NCBI RefSeq assembly: GCF_003971235.1 | Contig: NZ_CP034661.1 | Coordinates: forward strand, 1,302,001-1,366,000 | DNA: 64,000 bases | Reading direction: 5' to 3' | Source of the DNA: Chryseobacterium aureum | Lineage (GTDB): Bacteria; Bacteroidota; Bacteroidia; Flavobacteriales; Weeksellaceae | Shown here: positions 9,669 through 18,149 of the stretch, piece by piece | Numbering within the stretch: position 1 is the first letter of the stretch | Layout: every line of letters begins with the position of its first letter | The notes under the pieces: model-generated | What the model was told of the DNA's origin: nothing | What the model saw: only the letters and a program-made list of their open reading frames with translations | Databases searched by the model: none | Made by a program: the position numbers and the translations under genes

Positions 9669-10313
9669 CTATTTCAAACTTACATTCCTCATCTGTCTCA
9701 TGATCCAATTATGTTTCTTTCTTAAATAGGGAGATGGATTTTTAGGATCATATTTCTTCGGATTAGGCAATACAGCGGCAATCCAGGCTGCATCTGAAGT
9801 ACTTAAATCTTTGGAAGATTTTCCAAAATAATATTGCGCGGCAGCTTCCACTCCAAATACGCCCTGCCCCATTTCAATGGAATTCAGATATCTTTCAAGG
9901 ATAATATCTTTAGTCCATACTTTTTCTATGATAAAGGTGTAAACGGCTTCCAGCCCTTTTCTCAGCCAGCTTCTTCCCTGCCAGAGAAATACATTCTTGG
10001 CGGTCTGCTGGGAAATGGTACTCCCTCCTCTTATTTTTTTGCCTTTCTCATTGTTTTTCATTGCTTTTTCGATGGCTGTATAATCGAAACCGTCATGATC
10101 AAAAAATTTCTGGTCTTCAGAAGCTATCACTGCTTTTTTCACATTATTTCCCATCTCATCATAGGAAATATAGTCCCTGTGCAGTTTTCCGTATTCAAAA
10201 AGCCCTCCTATCTGGGTAAGTGTGATGGGTGGATTAAAGAATCTGCCCCAGATAATAAAAACCACATTCAGAACAAGAATGATGAAAATAAGCTGTTTAA
10301 TTTTTTTCCACAT
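9669..10313 (-). CDS. mtgA: monofunctional peptidoglycan glycosyltransferase
   Basis: A GT51 enzyme that polymerises lipid II into glycan strands. I chose the ATG at 10313 (MWKKIKQLIF), giving 214 residues with a basic stretch and one membrane anchor; a longer frame begins at 10346. The GT51 motifs are present in order: ASEDQKFFDHDGFD with the catalytic Glu, GGSTISQQTAKN, W(L)RKGLEA, ILERYLNSIEMGQGVFGVEAAAQYYFGK and AAVLPNPKKYDP. Length is normal for MtgA, with no transpeptidase domain. It lies just upstream of the Gcr-family gene on the same strand. Confidence 0.92.
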   Translation of the reverse strand: MWKKIKQLIFIILVLNVVFIIWGRFFNPPITLTQIGGLFEYGKLHRDYISYDEMGNNVKKAVIASEDQKFFDHDGFDYTAIEKAMKNNEKGKKIRGGSTISQQTAKNVFLWQGRSWLRKGLEAVYTFIIEKVWTKDIILERYLNSIEMGQGVFGVEAAAQYYFGKSSKDLSTSDAAWIAAVLPNPKKYDPKNPSPYLRKKHNWIMRQMRNVSLK

Positions 10314-10356
10314 AATGTAATAACAAGGAAAGGCAAAAATAAGCAAATACTATGAT

Positions 10357-11403
10357 TTACTGCAATTCTTTCATATAAGTAAGCTGATAATCCGGCAAAA
10401 GTTCCGGATGGAAGATCTTGATATAGTCTTTGAGGATCAAATCTGCTCTTACAACACCACTTTCAAAGAAATCATTGGCCTTTACATGTTCTTTTCCAGC
10501 TATGGTGTAGATCTTTCCTTTATTGAATACCTCCAGTTTTCCGTAGAAAGGATTCATTCCTACCATTTCTTTTTTTGAAGTATGGCTTCCTGCATTCACC
10601 CAGTACTGCACGCCTCCAGCTTTTGCATATACTTCTTCAAAACTCATCGTTAAAGCTTTCTCATCTTTATTCTCTTTCATGATATAATTGGCATTGGCAT
10701 CCGAAATATAGTGAGCTACAGAAGTATTTCCACCCGGAAGATACCAGATATCTCCATACATTTCGTTGGCAAGAACAGTTGGTTTTTCTTTAGCTGTGGA
10801 AGCAAGTTTTTTCAAATCGTTATAATTTTTCTCAACTTCCTGATATTTCGTTTGAGATTCTTTCTCTTTTCCTAATAACTCTCCGAAAAGCTTGATATAA
10901 GCCGTTTTCTCCAAAGGTGTCTGCTCCATGTATTCATCCAGAAATATGACCTGGATTCCGTTGTTCTTCAATAGTTCATACGTATTATCAAAGCTGGCAA
11001 TGTGATTGGTGAAAATAGCATCCGGCTTCATAGAGATAATTTTTTCCACATCATATTTCTGCTCGCTTCCTACATTCTGAATTTTTCCTTCTTTAATCAG
11101 CTTCTGAATTTTTTCGGAATAGATATACTCCGGGCTGGAAACACCAATAATGGTATTTTCTGCTCCCAGCTCTGAAATATATCCGGCCATACTTGCATTA
11201 AGCAGGATGATTTTCTTAAAAGGGGTTTGATTTTGTTTAAAATTATAGGTAAAATTTCCTGATTTCAGTTCAAGGAGTCCGTCATCTTCTTTAAATTGGG
11301 TGCGTGAGGAGATATGGGTCCAGTCTGAGGACGAAATTTTTGATTCTCTTTTACAAGCTGTTAGCGCAAAAACCGTAAATAAAAGTAAAATTCTCTGTTT
11401 CAT
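10357..11403 (-). CDS. periplasmic binding lipoprotein of an iron-complex/B12 ABC transporter
   Basis: A 348-residue BtuF/FepB-class substrate-binding protein. The N-terminus ends in a lipobox (ALTAC with Cys at residue 17), so it is a lipoprotein. Typical features are the N-lobe start (MAGYISELGAENTIIGVS), a middle strand KPDAIFTNH and a C-lobe ending with VRADLILKDYIKIFHPELLPD. Family members bind cobalamin, haem or ferric siderophores; the ligand cannot be told from sequence. No permease or ATPase lies next to it, so it either uses a transporter encoded elsewhere or acts alone. It is transcribed away from tRNA-Arg. Confidence 0.85.
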   Translation of the reverse strand: MKQRILLLFTVFALTACKRESKISSSDWTHISSRTQFKEDDGLLELKSGNFTYNFKQNQTPFKKIILLNASMAGYISELGAENTIIGVSSPEYIYSEKIQKLIKEGKIQNVGSEQKYDVEKIISMKPDAIFTNHIASFDNTYELLKNNGIQVIFLDEYMEQTPLEKTAYIKLFGELLGKEKESQTKYQEVEKNYNDLKKLASTAKEKPTVLANEMYGDIWYLPGGNTSVAHYISDANANYIMKENKDEKALTMSFEEVYAKAGGVQYWVNAGSHTSKKEMVGMNPFYGKLEVFNKGKIYTIAGKEHVKANDFFESGVVRADLILKDYIKIFHPELLPDYQLTYMKELQ

Positions 11404-11463
11404 CTTTCAAAGAACGGAAAAAAGTGCTATATTTGCAAACCTTTAAACAACAAGGTAACACAA

Positions 11464-11537
11464 GGCCTCGTGGCGCAACTGAATAGCGCATCTGATTACG
11501 GCTCAGAAGGTTACAGGTTTGAATCCTGTCGAGGTCA
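11464..11537 (+). tRNA. tRNA-Arg (anticodon ACG)
   Basis: A complete cloverleaf without encoded CCA: acceptor arms GGCCTCG (11464-11470) and CGAGGTC (11530-11536) with one G-U pair, discriminator A at 11537, D-stem GCGC/GCGC, anticodon stem TCTGA/TCAGA with loop TTACGGC (anticodon ACG), and T-stem ACAGG/CCTGT. Its 3' end is the integration site of the island that follows. Its likely ancestral terminator now lies at 34254, on the far side of the island. Confidence 0.95.
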
Positions 11538-11538
11538 C
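11524..11538 (+). repeat. attL: 15-bp direct repeat in tRNA-Arg 3' end
   Basis: TCCTGTCGAGGTCAC at the T-stem/acceptor end of tRNA-Arg is identical to 34226-34240. This is the usual footprint of tyrosine-integrase insertion into a tRNA gene that leaves the tRNA intact. Confidence 0.9.
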
Positions 11539-11712
11539 TTAATTTTAAAAGAGAATTTTGTAAAGCATTTGAAATAAAGCAGTTACAAATTCTCTTTTTT
11601 CTTTTTGTATCCAAAATTGTATCCAAACTTTCAAAAAAGGCATTTTTTAATCTGTTTCAATCTCATTGAATCTATCTGAATACAAAACTGTTTTACGGAT
11701 CACACAAATATA

Positions 11713-12243
11713 TTAAGATTTAAAATAATATCCGCCAGACTCAAAATAATCATACATTAAATTTCTTGCTGTACTTTCCCAATCAATATAAATGTGATTT
11801 GGAAAACTTTCAGGAATATCATCTTCTAACATATATTGTGCAAATGTTTCATCGTCTGAATACTCACCAATATAATAGTTCGTTACACCGTCATAAACAC
11901 TCTGAAAATCCATTCTTCCAACACAATCAAGGTAAGCTTCAAAAACTTCTAAATCATGCCCAGAATCGTTTATTTGATCGGCTATTTCGTAGATTTCAGA
12001 AGATAAATGACACTCACTAATCAATCCTAGTTTTTCAAACAGTTCACAGTGTTCGTAGTCCTGAAACATAAATTCTGGGTCAGATTCATCAGAATGTACT
12101 TTATATATTGCTGTAAGTAGTTCGTCATAGTCTGAATAATCAGAAAGGTTGAGCCATTCACCATAAAGGCTTCCGTTATTGTACTTTGCATACGTTCCTA
12201 CATAGATACTAGCAGTATCAAGACAATTTTGTAAATTTGTCAT
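11713..12243 (-). CDS. ardA: antirestriction protein ArdA
   Basis: A 176-residue, very acidic protein of the ArdA family, which mimics B-form DNA and blocks type I restriction enzymes. The N-terminal signature is clear: IYVGTYAKYNNGSLYGEWLN with the following Asp-rich run (LSDYSDYDELL) and EFMFQDYE. The C-terminus ends in the usual aromatic-rich tail. Such genes are carried by conjugative and mobilizable elements to survive entry into a new host, which fits its place right inside the attL end of the island. Its 3' end is near attL and its promoter should lie in the motif-rich non-coding region upstream. Confidence 0.88.
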   Translation of the reverse strand: MTNLQNCLDTASIYVGTYAKYNNGSLYGEWLNLSDYSDYDELLTAIYKVHSDESDPEFMFQDYEHCELFEKLGLISECHLSSEIYEIADQINDSGHDLEVFEAYLDCVGRMDFQSVYDGVTNYYIGEYSDDETFAQYMLEDDIPESFPNHIYIDWESTARNLMYDYFESGGYYFKS

Positions 12244-13204
12244 GTCGATAATTTTTAGTGTAGTTAAAATTTATTGATGTAGCCTAGTTGTGTTCGAGCA
12301 CTTCTAGGCATTTTTTATATATAATTGTGAGAATCTATGTAGAAAAAAGAACTTGAAATAGCTCTTTGACATATTAATAAAGTCAATATTCATGCCAATT
12401 GGCAGAGATTTAACTTTAAGATTAAAGTTTTTAAAATATTTTTAAACTGAGACTACCACAAACAAAAACTGTCAAAATAATATCAATAAAACATCTAGTT
12501 TGAAGAGTATCATCAGTACAAAATAGTAAGTGGAAAATAAAATTAGATCTGCAAGAAACGCATACAGCAAAGCAACTGTATGAGAACAGGTTTGACAGTT
12601 AGAAGGGGGTAGCAAAGAAAAGTTGTTTGATGTCCACCTCTTTATCCTTAGTACCTTGTGTCCGTACATTCATTAAATATTTTTTGGTGTTAAATTGTTG
12701 TAAATTCTTCTATAAGGATTATCTGATTCTTTGAGAGAAATTGGGTGGGGTACTTTTGTGGGAGGGGATTTACCATTGTCTTTTTCCATGCAAATAATAA
12801 TGCATTATAGTTTTCTGACAGTTGTTTTAGTCGAGGGTCTGGGTGGGGTGGGTGGAGTAAAATGTATAAAATAAAAGTTTTTATAATACTAATTTATTAT
12901 AAATTTCTAATAGTTTATAATTCACTTACCCTACCTACCCTCAATTATAATAATTTGATAATTTTAAAAAAATCTGACAGTTTTGTTTGAGTATCGCTAC
13001 GGGAAAAAAATTCCCCACCCACCGTAATAAAACTGTCAAAAAAAATCACTGAAATATTATTTTAAAGAATTTGTAGAGATATTAATATTTAGAATTACAT
13101 TAAATTGAGCATATGAAATTTCAAAAATGAGTCATAGGTGATCAATTTGATCAGGAATATGATTAGTAATGTTACTTTTGGAAGCTTCTATACTTTGTTA
13201 GAAA
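12244..13204. other. non-coding region with recurring TGACAG motifs and G-tracts
   Basis: No convincing gene in about 960 bases. The motif TTTTGACAG(T) or its complement AACTGTCAAAA recurs at 12464-12478, 12591-12600, 12815-12829, 12974-12983 and 13029-13040; the last two form a 10-bp inverted repeat around a 45-base loop. G-rich tracts that could form quadruplexes sit between them (12743-12767; GGGTGGGGTGGGTGG at 12841-12855), and C-rich partners lie at 12930-12941 and 13013-13022. A 6-bp stem with a T-run follows the ardA promoter side (12282-12316). The same ACTGTCAAAAT motif returns at 31393-31403 next to the replication-type gene. An origin, transfer origin or regulatory region is possible. 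Confidence 0.5.
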
Positions 13205-13230
13205 CACAAAAACCACCGCAATTGCAGTGG
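13205..13230 (-). terminator. rho-independent terminator
   Basis: On the minus strand a stem CCACTGC / GCGGTGG with loop AATT (13213-13230) is followed by a T-run (13206-13210). It would end transcripts coming from the RHS operon side. Bases 13270-13358 upstream of it read as a short open frame ending ADCEEKIELET, possibly the tail of a lost gene. Confidence 0.65.
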
Positions 13231-13360
13231 GTTCTTTGCTATTAACCACAAGATATGGGGCTGCTAGGTCTCTAATTCTATCTTCTCCTCACAATCTGCA
13301 TATGCTTTTCCAGATAATGTCATATCTATCTTTTCCTGCACATCAAATAGGCTTCTAAAA

Positions 13361-13397
13361 AACGAACAGAGCGACCTTAATGTTTGATCGCCCTGTT
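13361..13397 (-). terminator. terminator after the second lipoprotein gene
   Basis: Minus-strand stem AACAGGGCGATC / GGTCGCTCTGTT (13386-13397 with 13365-13376), followed by TTTTTT. A near-identical stem follows the first lipoprotein gene (14503-14535), which shows that the unit gene plus terminator was duplicated. Confidence 0.7.
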
Positions 13398-13406
13398 TTG
13401 ATATAG

Positions 13407-14047
13407 TTATTGTTTTAATGTGTCCGATACGTAAATATCATTCCCTCCAATATCACCATTTTCTAATTGGAACATTTCCCAAAAATTTCCTCGAATGGTT
13501 ATGTTATTAATATTTAGATCTTTTGGTATAGGAAATTCACAATTGAAAACATTTGCATTTTTAATACACTTACATTGCAAGTGAGCTTGTTCAATTCCTT
13601 TAGAATAAATATGATAATTTAACTTTCCTTCACAATTTAATTTTTTTAATTGACTTGGCATATAAAATTTATAGCTTACAGAATTTGTATTTTTCTTTAC
13701 AGAATAAAATTTACTCCCTAAAGTATCAATACTTTTATTCTCAAATAAAATATATTGATTTACAAATTCTTTATTATCTATTAATTTGTATTCCAATTTT
13801 GCAAGTAACTCCTTAGTTTCATTATCAGAAGCGCTCCACCAATCAACTTTAATATTGTTATCAGTTATATAACCATTTACAACATAATTTTTAAATATTC
13901 CCTGTACTTTATAGCCTTCAAATTTTTCAAATCAGTTGAGATTGAAAAATACTTTGTTGAATTTAAATCTTTATGATTTTTAGTTCCTTCGCTTTTTTTA
14001 CAAGAAACAATAAATAATAAGATAAATAATAAAATAAATTTATTCAT
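13407..14047 (-). pseudogene. frameshifted lipoprotein paralogue, putative immunity-type gene
   Basis: This is a damaged copy of the lipoprotein gene at 14545-15213. From the ATG at 14047 the frame gives a signal peptide with a lipobox-like end (LLFIVSC-KK) and then stops near 13868. The continuing homology (GYKVQGIFKNYVVNGYIT, then KLEYKLIDNKEFVNQY to DIYVSDTLKQ) is in another frame, so one frameshift lies around 13920-13935. The last 129 residues remain open from a TTG. It follows the orphan toxin-tip gene by two bases, copying the order of the intact pair upstream. If the family gives immunity, this copy has probably lost it. A sequencing error at one base could mimic the frameshift. Confidence 0.7.
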
Positions 14048-14049
14048 AA

Positions 14050-14463
14050 TTACTTTGACGATTTTAACGAATCTGCTGTTTTGTAAAGCCTTTTTCTAGC
14101 TTTATCAAAAGTTTCTACTTTTCTAGGAATTGTTTTATATGTCGTATCGATTGGAACTATGGAGTTCTTTTTAAATGTGTAATCTTGAAGATAAATAGTA
14201 TCAGCTGCTTTATGCCCTCCAGATAATGTATTTTTTAAATCTGCTAATCTATCTGCGACCCAAGATCCTGCATACAATCTTCCTGCCCATGTTGGAGCAT
14301 CTCTATTTATAAAGCCATTAGCTGGAAAAGTACTTGGAACAACAAAATTTCCCCAATCTAATGTGGAAAACTTATCACCAGGGCTAAGCTTTTCGTGAGT
14401 AGTGGCATCAAAATCAGTTCTTGCCAGTCCTCCAGTATTGGTAATCTGAGGGAACTCTTCCAT
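14050..14463 (-). CDS. orphan RHS C-terminal tip
   Basis: A 137-residue frame whose first 23 residues (EEFPQITNTGGLARTDFDATTH) nearly repeat the point where the RHS gene at 15252 passes into its variable tip. The rest (PGDK..LD.G.FV.PSTFP..., then SWV.DR.AD) is recognisably related to that tip but well diverged. This is the arrangement of orphan toxin-tip cassettes in polymorphic toxin loci, where a spare tip lies downstream and can replace the expressed one by recombination. It has an ATG but no RHS core or signal peptide, so it is probably silent unless recombined. The tip matches no toxin family I recognise. The lipoprotein pseudogene follows directly. Confidence 0.65.
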   Translation of the reverse strand: MEEFPQITNTGGLARTDFDATTHEKLSPGDKFSTLDWGNFVVPSTFPANGFINRDAPTWAGRLYAGSWVADRLADLKNTLSGGHKAADTIYLQDYTFKKNSIVPIDTTYKTIPRKVETFDKARKRLYKTADSLKSSK

Positions 14464-14502
14464 AGCAAGCCTTATAGTAGAACTCTCATTTAATTGAACA
14501 TA

Positions 14503-14535
14503 AACAGAGCGATCTTAACCTTTGATCGCCCTGTT
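14503..14535 (-). terminator. stem-loop after the intact lipoprotein gene
   Basis: Minus-strand stem AACAGGGCGATC / GATCGCTCTGTT, nearly identical to 13365-13397 and at the same distance after its gene. The T-run is missing here, so it may terminate weakly and let the orphan tip be transcribed. Confidence 0.5.
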
Positions 14536-14544
14536 TTGATATAG

Positions 14545-15213
14545 TTATTGTTTTAATGTGTCTCGTACATATATTTCACTTCCGCCCATTTTACCATCTT
14601 TAATTTGAGATACTTCAAAAAAAACTCCAGAGATTACAATGTCATTTTTATTGGGAATTGAAAATGTACATCGAAATTGATTGTCAGTATTCATACATTC
14701 ACATTTGTTATAAATCATTTCTTTATTTTTTTTAACATCGTAAACAGAGTATAAAAACGTACCTTCTGTTCTAGTAATATCCACATTTTTTGGCACATAA
14801 AAAGAATAGAGAACTTTGTCCTTTCTAGAGGTTAAAGCGTAATATTTGCTTTTATAAACATCCAATTTTGAATTATTAAAAATCTTATATTGATTTGCAA
14901 ATTCTTTGTTATCAACTAATCTATACTCAATTACCACAGATTCTTTATTACTGTTCGAGTCAGCTATTTTCCACCAATCTATCTTTTTATTGTTTTCAGT
15001 CAAATATCCAGTCACTTGATAGGAGTCTATATTTCCTTTAATTCTGTAAGTTGAATCATTTAACATAATTCTTTCAGCTTTCTTGAGCTTACTAATGTCT
15101 GTAATTCTCGAAAAAAAATCTTGAGAATTTATTATTGATTTTTCTTCCGATTGCTTTTTACAACAAAAAAATAATGTAAAAAGAGAAACACAATAAATAT
15201 ATTTTTTTTTCAT
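14545..15213 (-). CDS. lipoprotein, putative partner (immunity) of the RHS tip
   Basis: A 222-residue protein with an N-terminal signal and lipobox-like end (LFTLFFCC-KK), so probably membrane-anchored in the envelope. No known family. It ends with the motif SEIYVRDTLKQ that its paralogue at 13407 shares (NDIYVSDTLKQ). It lies 38 bases after the RHS gene carrying the expressed tip, the place of an immunity gene in polymorphic toxin loci; that role is inferred from position and from joint duplication with the tip. An envelope-anchored lipoprotein would fit a toxin acting at the envelope. Transcription continues from the RHS operon. Confidence 0.6.
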   Translation of the reverse strand: MKKKYIYCVSLFTLFFCCKKQSEEKSIINSQDFFSRITDISKLKKAERIMLNDSTYRIKGNIDSYQVTGYLTENNKKIDWWKIADSNSNKESVVIEYRLVDNKEFANQYKIFNNSKLDVYKSKYYALTSRKDKVLYSFYVPKNVDITRTEGTFLYSVYDVKKNKEMIYNKCECMNTDNQFRCTFSIPNKNDIVISGVFFEVSQIKDGKMGGSEIYVRDTLKQ

Positions 15214-15251
15214 AAAAGCAATTTCTTTTTTCTAATAAATTTAAACTGTTT

Positions 15252-16887
15252 TTAGCGAGTTAGAAATATTTTGGAGTTAGTTTTAACAGAATCATATTTT
15301 TTAATCTGTCTATTATAGACTTGTTCATAAGTTTCGTTTTTTCTCCAAGGTTCAGCAAACATAGTATCTCTCAAAAAATCTTTTCCTTGGCCAACAAATG
15401 TCGCTTTCATAAATAATGTGTCTGTGCCACTTCCTTTATTTAAATTAAAGATATCAGCCATTCTATCAGTAACCCAAGACAAAGCGTAGCCCCGTCCTCC
15501 TGCTGAACCTTCTACAGGAAAAGTACTTGGAAATACAAAACTTCCAGCATCCAAGATAAAGGTCTTATCACCAGGTCTAAGTTTATCGTGAGTAGTGGCA
15601 TCAAAATCAGTTCTCGCCAGTCCTCCAGTATTGGTGATCTGAGGAAACTCTTCATTGGTACTTCCTATCAAACCAGATATGGCAGACTCTATTTTTGAAA
15701 ACGCATCACTAAACATAGTTGCTAACCCTAGCATGGCTACAGAGCCATTACTTCCGTCTGTAGGTATATAAGAAACATTACCATTAAACCCTAGATAAGT
15801 AAGACCTGTATTCCCTTCATTACTGTTGGTAATCTGAACATTGGGTCTGATACTACCATCTGGAAGAAAGCTGGTAAATCCTTTTTCTTGGTATGTAGCA
15901 TCACCTTCCTGCATTCCCTCAACATATTGCCACATATTATCTTTCAGTCCCCATCCTAAACTTTCTCTTCCATCAGGGTCAACAAAATTAATTGGGTTAT
16001 TGAATGCATAATTATAAGGACTATGTCTCGTCATTTTCTCTGCCAGCGGATCTATTACTCCCCATCTTCCAAGGTCACTCATATACATCCTTGCTCCAAA
16101 ATCATTCCATCCTGTTTCCTGTAATTCTTTTCCTCCAAACTTATAATTATAATAACTTCCAAAGTTTGAGTAAGAAGATCCACCAATATGGTTTAACCCA
16201 AATGGATAATAATTATTGGTATCTATTGACTGTACTACACCAGCATTATCCTTTGCAAAAGTTACTCTCACATTTCCTAAATGATCTTTATAATTGTAAA
16301 TGTAGCGATTTTCTACAAAACTGTAAAACCCTTCTGAAGTAGGTACAAAATCTAACTTCCACGCAGGCGTAGTAATTATTGGATTTTTAATTTTTGAATA
16401 CGCCTGAGGTTCATATGCTGTTTCTGTTCTACAGGTAATACACATACTACCATCATCTATATAAGAATATTGAAACCCATCCAGATAATCCGTCATACGG
16501 GTAGTAGGAAGTCCCATATAAGCCTGCTGGTTATATGTTTTTCGAAGTTTTGCCCCATCAGCACGGTACAAATGATTTATATTTGTGGCACTTATGTTTC
16601 CTATAGGATTAACATGCTGAATACCTATTGCGTTAGGAAGATTTAAATAATTGTAACCAATAGACTGAATCCCCTTATCTTTCATATCAGTCATATTTCC
16701 ATTAAGATCATAAGCAATGAAGTTGTCTCCTCCCTCATATCCTGATGTATTAGAGGAATGTTCTATCACCTGATTCAGGTAGTTCCCTATATATTTGTAT
16801 TCAAGATCATCTACCTGAGTTGCTGTAGTTCCAGATACAGGATAAGCATTCCTTTTTAATGTCATGATATTTCCATTCAAATCATAC
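15252..16887 (-). pseudogene. RHS-repeat protein (gene B), 3' fragment after IS insertion
   Basis: This is the C-terminal part (about 543 residues) of a gene that starts at 20062 and is split by IS copy 1. Joining the halves across one copy of the TAC duplication restores NFNENLTY-DLNGNIMTLKRN, giving a protein near 1,181 residues. It carries YD repeats, the RHS core end (YNYKFGGKELQETGWNDFGARMYMSDLGRW...PYNYAFNNPINFVDPDG) and, after the core, a variable tip starting at EEFPQITNTGG. RHS cores form a shell around a released C-terminal toxin. Without the N-terminal half and signal peptide this fragment should not be exported, so the system is probably off unless the IS is precisely lost. Confidence 0.85.
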
Positions 16888-16917
16888 TGGATATGCAAAT
16901 AAAATTTCCAGTATAAG

Positions 16918-17796
16918 TTAAGCTACATTTTTGTAAATTTTATTTTGATTGTTAAATTCTTCTATTGTTTGATAATTCAGGGTACTGTGCCTTCTTTTTT
17001 TATTGTACCATATTTCAATATATTCAAAAATTTCAAGTTCCATCTGTTCTCTTGTGATAAGCTTGTTTCCGTAAATTAGTTCTGTTTTCAATGACTTGAA
17101 GAAGCTTTCAGCCACTGCGTTATCCCAACAATTCCCTTTTCTGCTCATACTCCTTTTTACTCCATAAAAAGCAAGAGTATTTGTGAATTTTTTACTTGCA
17201 TACTGAACACCTCTGTCTGAGTGAAAAATTAATTTACTGTCCGCTTTTCTATTTTTGACAGCCATTTTCCAGGCAGCTAAACTTGTCTCCGTGGTACTCA
17301 TCCCAGTACTTAAGCTCCAACCAATTACTTTTCGATCAAACAAATCTATAATTGCTGTCAGGTATAAAAATCCATCTTTGGTTTGGAGATAAGTGATGTC
17401 AGAGACCCAAGCTTGGGATGGACTGCCAACCAAAAAGTTTCTATTCAGGATGTTCTCTGCAATCAAATAATTGTGTTTTGAATCTGTTGTTACTCTAAAT
17501 TTTCTGCTTAATTTACTTCTTAAACCAAGCTCTTTCATATATTTTGCAACCGTTATTCTGGAGGTCTTAAAACCTGATGAGTCTAATTCTACAGTAATTC
17601 TGGGACTTCCATAGCGTTGCTTTGATGCAAAATAAATAGATGTTATTTGTTTTTTTATCTCTCTTTTTCGTCTCTCTCTATTAGAAAGAGGTCTTGCTTT
17701 CCATTTATAATAACTACTGTAGCTTACTTTTAAAACACTGCACATTTTTTCAATCGGAAATAAAGATTCATGATTCTTAATGAACTCGTATTTCAT
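16918..17796 (-). CDS. IS3-family transposase OrfB, copy 1
   Basis: A 292-residue catalytic part with an HTH_21-like N-terminus and an rve integrase core. The DDE residues are in WVSDITYLQTKDG (first Asp), HSDRGVQYAS (second Asp) and NAVAESFFKSLKTEL (Glu, 35 residues further). It overlaps orfA by four bases (ATGA); production as an OrfAB fusion by -1 slippage on the A-run near the end of orfA is the family norm. Identical to 21570-22448. Confidence 0.93.
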   Translation of the reverse strand: MKYEFIKNHESLFPIEKMCSVLKVSYSSYYKWKARPLSNRERRKREIKKQITSIYFASKQRYGSPRITVELDSSGFKTSRITVAKYMKELGLRSKLSRKFRVTTDSKHNYLIAENILNRNFLVGSPSQAWVSDITYLQTKDGFLYLTAIIDLFDRKVIGWSLSTGMSTTETSLAAWKMAVKNRKADSKLIFHSDRGVQYASKKFTNTLAFYGVKRSMSRKGNCWDNAVAESFFKSLKTELIYGNKLITREQMELEIFEYIEIWYNKKRRHSTLNYQTIEEFNNQNKIYKNVA

Positions 17797-18092
17797 CGAC
17801 CGCTCTTGGAAAAAATGGCGATTGCTTTTTTTAATATATCACGCTCAAGCTCTGCATCTCTAAGTCTTTTTTCTAATTCATGAATTTTTTCCTGCTCTGG
17901 AGTTTGTTTGAGATTACCCTTCCCAGGAAAACTCTTTTCTCCGAATTCCTGATAATCTTTTCTCCATTTGTAAAGCATCGTTACTTCAATACCCAGCTCT
18001 CTTGCCAGTTCCGAAATATTAGATCGCTCATAGCTCAATTGAACTGCTTGTTTTTTAAAAGCCGGATCATAGATTTTTCGCCCTTGTTTCAT
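17793..18092 (-). CDS. IS3-family OrfA, copy 1
   Basis: A 99-residue DNA-binding protein with an HTH_Tnp_1 domain (residues 1-55: YDPAFKKQAVQLSYE...MLYKWRKDYQ) and a leucine-zipper-like helix at the C-terminus (EQEKIHELEKRLRDAELERD). An A7G run in the ILKKA codons is a -1 frameshift site that would lead into OrfB. Identical to 21274-21573. Confidence 0.92.
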   Translation of the reverse strand: MKQGRKIYDPAFKKQAVQLSYERSNISELARELGIEVTMLYKWRKDYQEFGEKSFPGKGNLKQTPEQEKIHELEKRLRDAELERDILKKAIAIFSKSGR

Positions 18093-18149
18093 ACGTTAAA
18101 ATTAAGGTTTTATGCTTAACTCTAACTGGAAGCTAAATTAGTATATCCA

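Larger units (their letters stand above)
16888..18149 (-). mobile_element. IS3-family insertion sequence, copy 1
   Basis: A 1,262-bp element with TG...CA ends (TGGATAT at both termini) and imperfect inverted repeats of about 36 bp sharing TTCCAGT and AGTTAAGC. It is flanked by a perfect 3-bp target duplication TAC (16885-16887 and 18150-18152), the usual size for IS3. It carries overlapping orfA and orfB on the minus strand. The copy at 21217-22478 encodes identical proteins, so transposition was recent. It splits RHS gene B. Confidence 0.93.

Noticed and set aside
11351-11626. Minus-strand frame of 91 codons across the tRNA-Arg gene
   Set aside because: It reads the complement of the tRNA and overlaps the lipoprotein start; tRNA structure explains the sequence.
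12472-12669. Minus-strand 65-codon frame in the island's non-coding region
   Set aside because: No start context, no family resemblance, and it lies over the repeated TGACAG motifs.
13270-13358. Coding-like tail on the minus strand ending ADCEEKIELET
   Set aside because: Only about 30 codons, runs through a terminator stem, and no family is recognised; mentioned as possible remnant, not called.
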